Shown here in pieces: positions 1 through 4,431 of a stretch of 6,036 nucleotides of DNA. Source of the DNA: Candidatus Methylomirabilis sp. (GTDB lineage: Bacteria > Patescibacteriota > Patescibacteriia > DYHP01); assembly GCA_020724105.1 (NCBI GenBank), contig DYHP01000032.1:4033-10068 (forward strand), written 5' to 3'. The notes under the pieces are model-generated. The model did no database searches, was not told the origin of the DNA, and saw only the letters and a list, made by a program, of their open reading frames with translations. The stretch's first letter is position 1. Every line of letters starts with the position of its first letter. A program made the translations under genes and the position numbers.

Positions 1-1
1 T

Positions 2-307
2 TTGCTTTTGCTTTTGCCGGGGCTTGTGGCGGCGGAAATCGGTCTTTTTTTGCTTTCCTTTTGGGGCGGATGGTGGCGCGAAAAATGGAGGGTCTACTCC
101 TATTTTAAATACAAAAAAAATTGGTCGGATATTTTTAAAAAACATAACCAAATTCAGGCAATGCGAAAAATTTCCGACAGAGAAATTGTTAAATCATTTA
201 CCGACAAAATAGAATTTCAGGAAGTGGAGGGGTGGTTTACTAAGAATATCGCAAATCCGCTCTGCGGGTTGTATTGGAAGTTGGTGAGGAAAATATTATG
301 CTTATAG
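2..307 (+). CDS. Family 2 glycosyltransferase, C-terminal end (partial)
   Basis: This is an open frame that enters from the left edge; the true start lies outside the window. The visible 101 residues begin with a hydrophobic segment (about residues 1-22, LLLLPGLVAAEIGLFLLS) that should be a membrane helix. A basic amphipathic stretch follows, then the pattern ISDREIVKSFTDKIEFQE and a closing IANPLCGLYWKLVRK. From memory, this arrangement (membrane helix, lysine-rich linker, SDREI, then NP..LYWK) is the usual tail of polyisoprenyl- or rhamnosyl-type family 2 glycosyltransferases in Patescibacteria. The catalytic GT-A domain is not visible, so the family call rests on the tail alone. Such enzymes act at the inner membrane face on cell-surface polysaccharides. 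Its stop codon lies inside the start region of tatD (10-base overlap), so the two are probably co-translated. The TTG at position 2 is only the first codon seen. Confidence 0.6.
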   Translation: MLLLLPGLVAAEIGLFLLSFWGGWWREKWRVYSYFKYKKNWSDIFKKHNQIQAMRKISDREIVKSFTDKIEFQEVEGWFTKNIANPLCGLYWKLVRKILCL

Positions 308-1185
308 ACACTCATGCTCATGTAAATTTTAACGCTTTTAAAGACGACAGTGACAAGGTGATTCGCCGTTCTTTGGATTCCGATACTTGGATGATAAATG
401 TCGGCTCCCAGGCGTCAACGAGCCGCCGGGCGGTAAAAATCGCCGAAAAATACAATAAAGGCGTTTACGCGGCAGTCGGACTTCATCCGATTCATCTTTG
501 GGAGTCGTATCAAGATGTTGAAGAAACATCTTTTTTTAAAACTCGCGCGGAAGAATTTGATTATAATTTTTATAAAAATTTAGCCGCTTCCAAAAAAGTT
601 GTGGCAATAGGGGAGATTGGATTGGATTATTATCACTTGCCGAAAAGTGATGGGGAAAAATTGAAAAATAAGCAAAAGGAAGTTTTAATCAAGCAAATTG
701 AATTGGCGCAGGAATTGTCTTCCTGCGGGAGATCTCCCGAAGGGAGAGATTTGCCGGTGATTTTCCATTGCCGCGACGCTTACGACGACCTTTTGGGAAT
801 CATTCGGAAATTGCCGAAAATTCCGCGCGGCGTTTTGCATTGTTTTGCCGACACTTTGGAGACCGCGCAAAAATTTTTGGATTTAGGATTTATGCTTTCT
901 TTTACCGGCATTGTCACCTATCCAAGAGCCGAATCAGTGCGCGAAGTCGCCAAAAAAATTCCTTTGGAGAAAATTATGATTGAAACCGATGCCCCTTATT
1001 TACTTCCACATCAACTCCGCGTTAATCTGCGTAATTGTCCGCGTAAATCTGCTTCTATAAAACAGAGGAATGAGCCGGTTTATGTAAAATACGTTGCCGA
1101 AGAAATCGCGCGGGTTAGAGGATTGAGTTTTGACGAAGTTGCCAAGGCAACGACGGAAAACGCGGTGAAATTTTTTAAATTATAA
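298..1185 (+). CDS. tatD: TatD family metal-dependent deoxyribonuclease
   Basis: The product is a cytoplasmic TIM-barrel metallohydrolase; family members are 3'-5' DNases linked to DNA repair and quality control. All metal ligands of the family are visible in the 295 residues: H6 and H8 (DTHAHVNF), E106 (AIGEIGLDY), H157 (PVIFHCRDA), H181 (GVLHCFAD) and D231 (IETDAPYL). The closing NEP.YVKYVAEEIA segment is also typical. The ATG at 298 is chosen because DTHAH sits at residue 4, as usual, and GGTGAGG lies about 8 bases upstream. An upstream in-frame TTG at 274 is less likely. It overlaps the upstream glycosyltransferase frame by 10 bases, suggesting an operon. The protein is about 30 residues longer than usual (about 260-265). 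The excess maps to two odd segments, residues 141-150 and about 239-253, that look like inserted repeats and do not touch the metal ligands. The enzyme is probably functional. Confidence 0.93.
   Translation: MLIDTHAHVNFNAFKDDSDKVIRRSLDSDTWMINVGSQASTSRRAVKIAEKYNKGVYAAVGLHPIHLWESYQDVEETSFFKTRAEEFDYNFYKNLAASKKVVAIGEIGLDYYHLPKSDGEKLKNKQKEVLIKQIELAQELSSCGRSPEGRDLPVIFHCRDAYDDLLGIIRKLPKIPRGVLHCFADTLETAQKFLDLGFMLSFTGIVTYPRAESVREVAKKIPLEKIMIETDAPYLLPHQLRVNLRNCPRKSASIKQRNEPVYVKYVAEEIARVRGLSFDEVAKATTENAVKFFKL
727..747. repeat. Palindromic insert inside tatD (first)
   Basis: A perfect 12-base palindrome GGGAGATCTCCC (727-738) overlaps a second hairpin, TCTCCC-GAA-GGGAGA (733-747). It encodes the extra residues SSCGRSPEGR between AQEL and the conserved DLPVIFHCR strand of TatD, where most family members have no extra sequence. 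The frame is kept. A small palindromic element inserted in frame, as described for Rickettsia palindromic elements, is the likely explanation; the family of this element is not recognised. Confidence 0.5.
1016..1052. repeat. Two-copy 15-base direct repeat inside tatD (second insert)
   Basis: TCCGCGTTAATCTGC (1016-1030) and TCCGCGTAAATCTGC (1038-1052) differ at one base and lie 22 bases apart, so they are read in two different frames (LRVNL and PRKSA). They replace the short P-x-RGK turn that normally joins the metal ligand D231 to the NEP motif. Wordings such as VNLR and RKSA recur in spurious translations of a dispersed non-coding repeat in many environmental genomes (from memory), which suggests a repeat copy captured within the gene. 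Confidence 0.55.
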
Positions 1186-1190
1186 TTTTT

Positions 1191-1228
1191 CTCCCTTTGT
1201 TCCGACCGAAGCGTCGAAACAGGGGGAG
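1191..1228. other. Long imperfect hairpin after tatD
   Basis: CTCCCTTTGTT pairs with AACAGGGGGAG (two G-T pairs), followed inward by a mismatch and a further CCGAC-like four-pair stem, giving 15 pairs closed by a six-base loop. It starts 6 bases after the tatD stop. No T-run follows it on either strand (the T-run is on its 5' side), so it is not a classical intrinsic terminator. It may protect the 3' end of the mRNA or assist Rho-type termination. Confidence 0.55.
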
Positions 1229-1271
1229 AAGCGTGAAGAATGAACTTTCATCTCTATTTTATAAATTTAAC

Positions 1272-1300
1272 AAAAAACTGCTCCGGTTGCGGGAGCAGTT
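1272..1300 (-). terminator. Intrinsic terminator of the minus-strand gene
   Basis: A perfect 9-pair stem (AACTGCTCC with GGAGCAGTT, loop of 7) is followed on the minus strand by TTTTTT (1277 down to 1272). It lies just past the stop of the minus-strand gene. On the plus strand the same stem is followed by TTATTATTTTT, so it may also stop tatD transcripts: a shared terminator between convergent genes. Confidence 0.8.
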
Positions 1301-1321
1301 ATTATTTTTGCCCCTTTGAAA

Positions 1322-1636
1322 TTAGAAGCCCTTGTCGATCGGGTGGGGGTAGAGGGCAATCTGTTGCTGATTGTTCTCTTCCGCCTCCTTTTCGGTAGGG
1401 ATGGTGATTTGGACTTCCTTAACATTAGCAATGATTTCGCTGGTGTGAAAGGGCTTAGGATAGGTCCCAAGCAGAATCCTATTCAGATGGTCAAGCATCG
1501 GCCATGAATTTTTTTCGGCAGCCGTAAGGACGATATCGATGTGGCCGTCGCTTCTTTCCATTGTCTCGACCTTCAGGATTCCTTCCGAAGTTTTTATGAC
1601 GATTACGCCTTCTGGTAAGTTGAGATTTTTTTTCAT
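1322..1636 (-). CDS. Conserved-looking hypothetical protein, 104 aa
   Basis: I do not recognise this family. The start at 1636 is chosen over an upstream in-frame start at 1675 because the minus strand carries a very strong ribosome site, GGAGGAGGG, 5-8 bases before this ATG, and the protein then begins MKKNLNLPEGVIVIKTSEG. The product is soluble, with no signal peptide or membrane helix. It alternates short beta-type strands (GVIVIKTSEGILKVETM, HIDIVLTAAEK, VKEVQITIPTEKEAEE) with one probable helix (WPMLDHLNRILL). The tail is rich in Gln, Pro and His and probably disordered. It stands alone on its strand, convergent with tatD, and ends at a strong terminator. The good ribosome site, terminator and sensible composition argue that it is a real expressed gene. 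No catalytic motif is visible. Confidence 0.7.
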   Translation of the reverse strand: MKKNLNLPEGVIVIKTSEGILKVETMERSDGHIDIVLTAAEKNSWPMLDHLNRILLGTYPKPFHTSEIIANVKEVQITIPTEKEAEENNQQQIALYPHPIDKGF

Positions 1637-1685
1637 TTTTCCCTCCTCCGCACCAAAGTCGAGTAGTAGAAACAAGTTTCACTAC
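1637..1685 (-). promoter_or_regulatory. Strong Shine-Dalgarno and 5' leader hairpin of the minus-strand gene
   Basis: The leader holds GGAGGAGGG (1649 down to 1641), the best ribosome site in the window. Just upstream, at 1663-1685, is a near-perfect inverted repeat (GTAGTAGAAAC and GTTTCACTAC, with a one-base bulge). The hairpin leaves the ribosome site free. I could not identify a convincing promoter immediately upstream. Confidence 0.5.
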
Positions 1686-1741
1686 CCGATAAATTCGATG
1701 TGGCTTTTTTGAACTTTGTTTGTTTTTCTCTCGGAAACCGC

Positions 1742-1887
1742 CTATTCGGCTTCCGTTGTTATCAATTGTTCCATTTGCTCATAACTTGCTACGGGGCTTC
1801 GTCCAATATAATCACGAAGTTGCTATACTGGGCTTCGCTTGCCTCGTCAAAAGCAGTGGCTTTGTTTGGTTTTTTGTTAAAGAACAT
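1742..1887 (-). pseudogene. Frameshifted small protein gene, function unknown
   Basis: On the minus strand an ATG at 1887 opens a 32-residue frame with protein-like composition (MFFNKKPNKATAFDEASEAQ..., ending FVIILDEAP) that stops with TAG at 1791-1789. In another frame the same strand continues at once as ASYEQMEQLITTEAE and stops at 1744-1742. Adding one base to the GCCCCG run at the junction would join them into one acidic protein of about 47-48 residues (ILDEAP-V-ASYEQ). I read this as a one-base loss in a C-run, or a sequencing error there. No ribosome site is seen; the ATG sits 2 bases beyond the REPIN hairpin, so the repeat may have displaced the original upstream region. The family is not recognised. 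Coding status is uncertain because the frames are short. Confidence 0.35.
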
Positions 1888-1889
1888 AA

Positions 1890-1949
1890 CGCAGGCTAAA
1901 GCCTGCGACTACACTGATTCAAAATTGTAGCCGCAACCTTTAGGTTGCG
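1890..1949. repeat. REPIN: two GTAG-headed REP hairpins, head to head
   Basis: On the plus strand GTAG (1927-1930) is followed by C and the hairpin CGCAACCTTTAGGTTGCG (1932-1949). On the minus strand GTAG (1912-1909) is followed by T and CGCAGGCTTTAGCCTGCG (1907-1890). Each has an 8-pair stem with a two-base loop; the two share the pattern GTAGYCGCARSCTTTAGSYTGCG and are separated by about 14 bases. A GTAG tetranucleotide next to a short palindrome is the recognition format of REP-associated tyrosine transposases (RAYTs, related to IS200/IS605 TnpA), and paired inverted REPs are called REPINs. No RAYT gene lies in the window, so it would act in trans from elsewhere. Confidence 0.8.
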
Positions 1950-2001
1950 TAAAATGAACGAATGTTTGGAATTTCCGATACATGGACCGTTTGTTTGCTT
2001 T

Positions 2002-2049
2002 ATTATAACATTATTACATTGACAAATAGTTGTCAATAGTTTGTATAAG
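2002..2049. promoter_or_regulatory. Divergent promoter-like boxes over a TTGACA inverted repeat
   Basis: TTGACA-AATAGT-TGTCAA (2019-2036) is a perfect inverted repeat whose two arms are each a consensus -35 box on opposite strands. Plus strand: TTGACA 2019-2024 with TGTATA at 17 bases, or TATAAG at 19 bases (2044-2049). Minus strand: TTGACA 2036-2031 with TAATGT at 17 bases (2013-2008); a perfect TATAAT lies at 2007-2002, but at 23 bases. A regulator bound to the repeat could control both directions. This is inferred from sequence only. Confidence 0.4.
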
Positions 2050-2062
2050 GCCACCTTATACA
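2042..2062. promoter_or_regulatory. Perfect 9-base inverted repeat, operator-like
   Basis: TGTATAAGG (2042-2050) and CCTTATACA (2054-2062) are perfect complements separated by CCA. The repeat covers the -10 region of the first plus-strand promoter and abuts the -35 of the second, a position expected for a repressor site. A short RNA hairpin is the alternative. Confidence 0.4.
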
Positions 2063-2091
2063 TTGACTTTTTTATTTTTTTCAGATAGGAT
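2063..2091 (+). promoter_or_regulatory. Probable promoter of the tRNA-Pro transcript
   Basis: TTGACT (2063-2068) and TAGGAT (2086-2091) are 17 bases apart; a perfect TATAAT also sits at 2091-2096, but 22 bases from the -35. Transcription would start near 2098-2103 and give a leader of about 70 bases, carrying the 5'-half tRNA relic, in front of the tRNA for RNase P to remove. ACATTGAC occurs here and 44 bases upstream at the other -35 box. Confidence 0.5.
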
Positions 2092-2113
2092 ATAATAGAT
2101 TTTAGATAAATTA

Positions 2114-2155
2114 CGGGCTGTGGCCCAGTAGTCTAAGGCGCTGCGTTCGGCTCGC
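2114..2155 (+). pseudogene. 5'-half tRNA relic (Pro-CGG-like)
   Basis: The first 40 or so bases fold like the 5' part of a tRNA: acceptor strand CGGGCTG (C1 start as in bacterial tRNA-Pro), T8, D-arm GCC/GGC closing AGTAGTCTA, then anticodon stem CTGCG and loop TTCGGCT with anticodon CGG at 34-36. The 3' anticodon strand pairs only partly (CGC, then CC), and no T-arm or matching CAGCCCG strand follows. The D-loop lacks the usual GG pair. I read it as a truncated tRNA gene; the downstream complete tRNA reads the same codon. Confidence 0.5.
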
Positions 2156-2170
2156 CCTCCCATCTTTTAC

Positions 2171-2241
2171 CGGGGCATAGTATACCGGTAGTACGCACGC
2201 TTCGGGTGCGTGAAGACTGGGTTCAATTCCCAGTGCCCCGA
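2171..2241 (+). tRNA. tRNA-Pro (anticodon CGG)
   Basis: The 71 bases fold fully by hand. The acceptor stem is CGGGGCA with TGCCCCG (7 pairs). U8 and A9 are present. The D-arm is GTAT/GTAC with a loop containing GG. The anticodon stem is CACGC/GCGTG with loop TTCGGGT: T33, anticodon CGG at 34-36 (2203-2205), G37. The variable region is four bases, and the T-arm is CTGGG-TTCAATT-CCCAG. C1-G72 and A73 are the known identity features of bacterial tRNA-Pro. CCA is not encoded (ATAA follows the acceptor), so CCA-adding enzyme is needed. It decodes CCG codons. It is preceded by a 5'-half relic and followed 60 bases on by a copy of its own 3' half. Confidence 0.88.
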
Positions 2242-2256
2242 TAAATAAAATTTAGG

Positions 2257-2299
2257 CGGGCAAGGGCGCGTGAAGACTGGGTTCAATTCCCAGTGCCCG
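2257..2299 (+). pseudogene. Duplicated tRNA-Pro 3' half (minihelix-like)
   Basis: Bases 2268-2298 repeat bases 2208-2238 of the tRNA-Pro exactly (31 of 31, offset 60): the end of the anticodon stem, the variable region, the whole T-arm and most of the 3' acceptor strand. The 3' strand TGCCCG can pair with CGGGCA at 2257-2262, so the copy could fold as an acceptor stem plus T-arm with the D and anticodon arms replaced by a short bulge. It cannot be a working tRNA because it lacks an anticodon. Origins could be partial tandem duplication or an old integration at the tRNA 3' end. Confidence 0.65.
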
Positions 2300-2364
2300 T
2301 AAAATTCGCAATGTCTCTTTTGGTCGCAATTACTGAACGAAGTGCGAACCCATTTTGAGCAAAA

Positions 2365-2388
2365 ATTTCTGCCCTGACGGGCAGAAAT
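2365..2388 (-). terminator. Perfect hairpin, terminator-like on the minus strand
   Basis: ATTTCTGCCC and GGGCAGAAAT form a perfect 10-pair stem with a four-base loop. On the minus strand it runs on into TTTTGC, giving the shape of an intrinsic terminator. No minus-strand gene feeds into it, so it may instead be part of a dispersed repeat. Confidence 0.4.
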
Positions 2389-2443
2389 CCCGCCCAGCGT
2401 TTCCCACCCCCAGACCCCCTTTTCTTTTTGCCCGCCCGCATTG

Positions 2444-2458
2444 CCCGCTTCGCGGGCG
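2444..2458. repeat. Short GC hairpin
   Basis: GCCCGC-TTC-GCGGGC is a perfect 6-pair stem with a three-base loop, within a GC-rich block of repeated GCCCGC words (2431-2458). Hairpins of this type are common in dispersed intergenic repeats; no T-run follows. Confidence 0.4.
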
Positions 2459-2553
2459 AGCCAGCGGATTTTTAGAAAAGAAAAAAGGTAAATGCCCTTG
2501 CCCAAGCCCTCCCGTGCGCGGGCGACAACAAGGAACTCCCTTGGTGATTTCTG

Positions 2554-2582
2554 TTGATTGATTTTAATTTATTTGGTATCAT
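2554..2582 (+). promoter_or_regulatory. Promoter of the restriction-modification operon
   Basis: TTGATT (2554-2559) and TATCAT (2577-2582) are exactly 17 bases apart, each one or two bases from consensus. The start would be near 2589, leaving a leader of about 45 bases before the regulator ATG. The word TATCA occurs at 2577, 2601 and 2615; these could be half-sites for the controller protein, but no clear symmetric C-box is seen. Confidence 0.6.
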
Positions 2583-2632
2583 TATATTGAAAGAATGACA
2601 TATCACTTACATACTATCAAATTATTGAAAAT

Positions 2633-2839
2633 ATGGCAACAGAAATTAACATAGGCAAAAATGTAAAAAAGTATCGGACTAAACAGGGTTTATCCCAAGA
2701 GGATTGTGCCAAAAAATCCGGCGTTAAATACACCACTCTGACAAAAATTGAGAGCAATGTAATTAAAAAGCCGTCCGTGATTGTAATGGCTAAAATTGCC
2801 AAAGCTCTTAATGTTAATATTGAGGATTTGATTAAGTAA
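2633..2839 (+). CDS. XRE-family regulator, probable R-M controller (C) protein
   Basis: This 68-residue protein is a single lambda-repressor-type helix-turn-helix domain and nothing else. It shows the first helix IGKNVKKYRTKQG (7-19), the turn helix SQEDCAKKSG (21-30), the recognition helix VKYTTLTKIE (31-40) and the closing PSVIVMAKIAKALNVNIEDLIK. The size and fold match controller proteins of type II restriction-modification systems, which time endonuclease expression by binding their own promoter. It is the first gene of the operon, ends 1 base before the methyltransferase ATG, and sits behind a good promoter. No clear Shine-Dalgarno precedes the ATG at 2633 (AAATTATTGAAAAT). Usually a C gene is linked directly to the endonuclease gene; here the methyltransferase lies between, so all three would be transcribed together. 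A simple operon repressor is the alternative role. Confidence 0.85.
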   Translation: MATEINIGKNVKKYRTKQGLSQEDCAKKSGVKYTTLTKIESNVIKKPSVIVMAKIAKALNVNIEDLIK

Positions 2840-2840
2840 T

Positions 2841-4430
2841 ATGCAACAAACAAAAAACTTACTCACAATCAAAGAAGCGAGTCATTGGGCAAGCGATTTT
2901 CTAAAACGAGATATTAGTGAATCAAATATCTCTTACTTATTGCAATACGGAAAAGTAAAAAAACATAACGGCGGGAACTCTGTGTTTGTAGATGTGGACG
3001 ATTTAAAAAAGTACTACGAATCTTATTGCGGCTGGCGAGAAATAAGCTGGAAAAAGCGACTCGGCAATGATTTAAATTGGGCTTTGTCATTTGACCATTT
3101 ACGAGAAAAAGACACGACAAAGCATGTTCATCGTTTGCACCCATATAAAGGTAAATTTATCCCGCAACTTGTTCAATATTTTATTGATGACCACACTGAC
3201 GATTTTAAAAATGATGTCTATTTCAAAACAGGTGACATAATTCTTGATCCGTTTTCCGGTTCTGGGACAACACTCGTGCAAGCGCATGAAATAGGCATGC
3301 ACTCAATTGGTATAGATATATCTCATTTTAATTGCATGATTACAGAAACAAAACTCCTTGATTATGACCTTGTGTCTCTTGAAAATGAGATAAAAAGGAT
3401 AAAGCAAGCAATTGCCGGATACGAAACAGATAACAATGTTACTGCTTTTGAAAACGAATTATTAGCTCGTATGGCTGATTTTAATAACAAATATTTTCCC
3501 AGCCCAGAGTTTAAGTACAAGGTACAAAGAAAGCAAATAGTTGAGGATAAATACGCGACTGAAAAAGAGAAAGAATTTCTAAAAACTTACAATGAGCTTG
3601 TTAAAAAATATGGGATTGAACTTAATCATTTTTCCGCCAAAAACTTTTTAGATAAATGGTATATCAAAAATATCAAAAAAGAAATTGATTTTGCGTTTGA
3701 GCAAATCAAAAAAATTAAAGATGTAAAAAATAAAAAGATTTTGGCGGTGATTTTAAGCCGAACGATTAGGTCGTGTCGCGCAACAACACATTCGGATTTA
3801 GCTACTCTTAAAGAGCCGCAGGTTACCACCTATTATTGCTGGAAACATAAAAAGATTTGCAAGCCGCTTTTCTCTATAAAGGCGTGGTTTAACCGATATG
3901 CCACAGACACGCTTTACCGCCTCAAAACTTTTGCGAAATTTAAAACTAATTCGCATTACGCGGTTATTCCAGCAGATTCCCGTACGGTTGATATTTTCAA
4001 GGAGATTGAGAAACGAAATAAAAATTTTTATGAGATTTTAGGGAAACAGAAAATCAGGGGTATTTTTACTTCGCCGCCGTATGTAGGACAAATTGATTAT
4101 CATGAACAACACGCTTACGCTTATGACCTTTTTGGTTTTGAGCGTAGAGATGAGTTTGAAATAGGCCCGCTTTACAAAGGACGGGGCGCGGAAGCGCGCG
4201 CCTCTTATGTTGAGGGAATCGCAAAAGTTTTGCTGAATTGCAGAAAATTTTTAACAGATGGTTTTGATGTATTTTTGGTGGCTAATGATAAACACAACCT
4301 TTATCCGGCAATTGCCGAGCAGGCCGGCATGAGAATTGTAAATCAATTTAAACGGCCGGTATTAAATAGAACCGAAAGGGATAAGTCGCCCTACTCGGAA
4401 ATAATTTTTCATTTAAAAAACGGAAAATAA
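2841..4430 (+). CDS. Type II DNA methyltransferase (amino-MTase, probably N4-cytosine)
   Basis: The 529-residue protein should methylate the exocyclic amino group of a base in the R-M recognition site using S-adenosylmethionine. Visible in order: an N-terminal excisionase/MerR-like helix-turn-helix (about residues 7-60, LTIKEASHWASDF ... VDVDDLKKYYES); HPYKGKFIPQL (100-110), a motif X-like strand; motif I D136PFSGSGTT; the acidic end of the next strand, GID159; a lysine-rich helical insert of about 200 residues with RSCRATTHSDLATLKEP, likely target recognition; then motif IV T410SPPY414 and a C-terminal IIFHL strand. TSPPY favours N4-cytosine, but N6-adenine is not excluded. Order X-I-TRD-IV is alpha-like while the motif wording is beta-like. 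It lies 1 base after the regulator and 1 base before the endonuclease. Intact and probably active. The recognition site may be GGNCC if the partner is correctly assigned. Confidence 0.92.
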   Translation: MQQTKNLLTIKEASHWASDFLKRDISESNISYLLQYGKVKKHNGGNSVFVDVDDLKKYYESYCGWREISWKKRLGNDLNWALSFDHLREKDTTKHVHRLHPYKGKFIPQLVQYFIDDHTDDFKNDVYFKTGDIILDPFSGSGTTLVQAHEIGMHSIGIDISHFNCMITETKLLDYDLVSLENEIKRIKQAIAGYETDNNVTAFENELLARMADFNNKYFPSPEFKYKVQRKQIVEDKYATEKEKEFLKTYNELVKKYGIELNHFSAKNFLDKWYIKNIKKEIDFAFEQIKKIKDVKNKKILAVILSRTIRSCRATTHSDLATLKEPQVTTYYCWKHKKICKPLFSIKAWFNRYATDTLYRLKTFAKFKTNSHYAVIPADSRTVDIFKEIEKRNKNFYEILGKQKIRGIFTSPPYVGQIDYHEQHAYAYDLFGFERRDEFEIGPLYKGRGAEARASYVEGIAKVLLNCRKFLTDGFDVFLVANDKHNLYPAIAEQAGMRIVNQFKRPVLNRTERDKSPYSEIIFHLKNGK

Positions 4431-4431
4431 T

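Larger units (their letters stand above)
1637..2113. other. Gene-poor stretch with relics, REPIN and divergent promoters
   Basis: There is no intact gene here. In order it holds the leader of the minus-strand gene, a frameshifted minus-strand mini-gene (1742-1887), a REPIN (1890-1949), and an AT-rich regulatory block with divergent promoter-like boxes and two perfect inverted repeats (about 2002-2096). A plus-strand open frame at 1700-1930 runs antisense to the mini-gene, crosses the REPIN, and is not supported. Confidence 0.6.
2242..2553. other. GC-rich non-coding spacer between tRNA and defence operon
   Basis: About 310 bases without a credible gene. It contains the tRNA 3'-half copy, then at 2300-2600 a GC-rich stretch with hairpins at 2365-2388 and 2444-2458, runs such as CCCACCCCCAGACCCCC, and a 10-base inverted pair (GGGCAAGGGC 2258-2267, GCCCTTGCCC 2495-2504). 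Open frames on both strands (plus 2355-2561, minus 2167-2505) are dominated by Arg, Pro and tRNA-antisense residues and look spurious. Composition differs sharply from the AT-rich genes to the right, which suggests an inserted repeat or a boundary. Confidence 0.6.

Noticed and set aside
1191..1228. tatD intrinsic terminator
   Set aside because: The hairpin is good but the T-run lies on the wrong side for either strand; kept only as a structured element.
1700..1930. Plus-strand hydrophobic open frame of 76 codons
   Set aside because: It starts at GTG without a ribosome site, is antisense to the mini-gene relic and runs through the REPIN; no family-like wording.
2114..2299. Split or intron-containing tRNA made of the outer halves
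   Set aside because: The 5' half needs a CAGCCCG acceptor strand; the 3' half has TGCCCG and a T-arm copied from the intact tRNA, so the halves do not belong together.
2167..2505. Minus-strand open frame of 112 codons
   Set aside because: It contains WELNPVFT twice, which is simply the antisense of the tRNA and its copy; no domain or ribosome site.
2355..2561. Plus-strand open frame of 68 codons in the GC-rich spacer
   Set aside because: Arg/Pro/Cys-rich translation of hairpins and C-runs, no ribosome site, and it overlaps the operon promoter.
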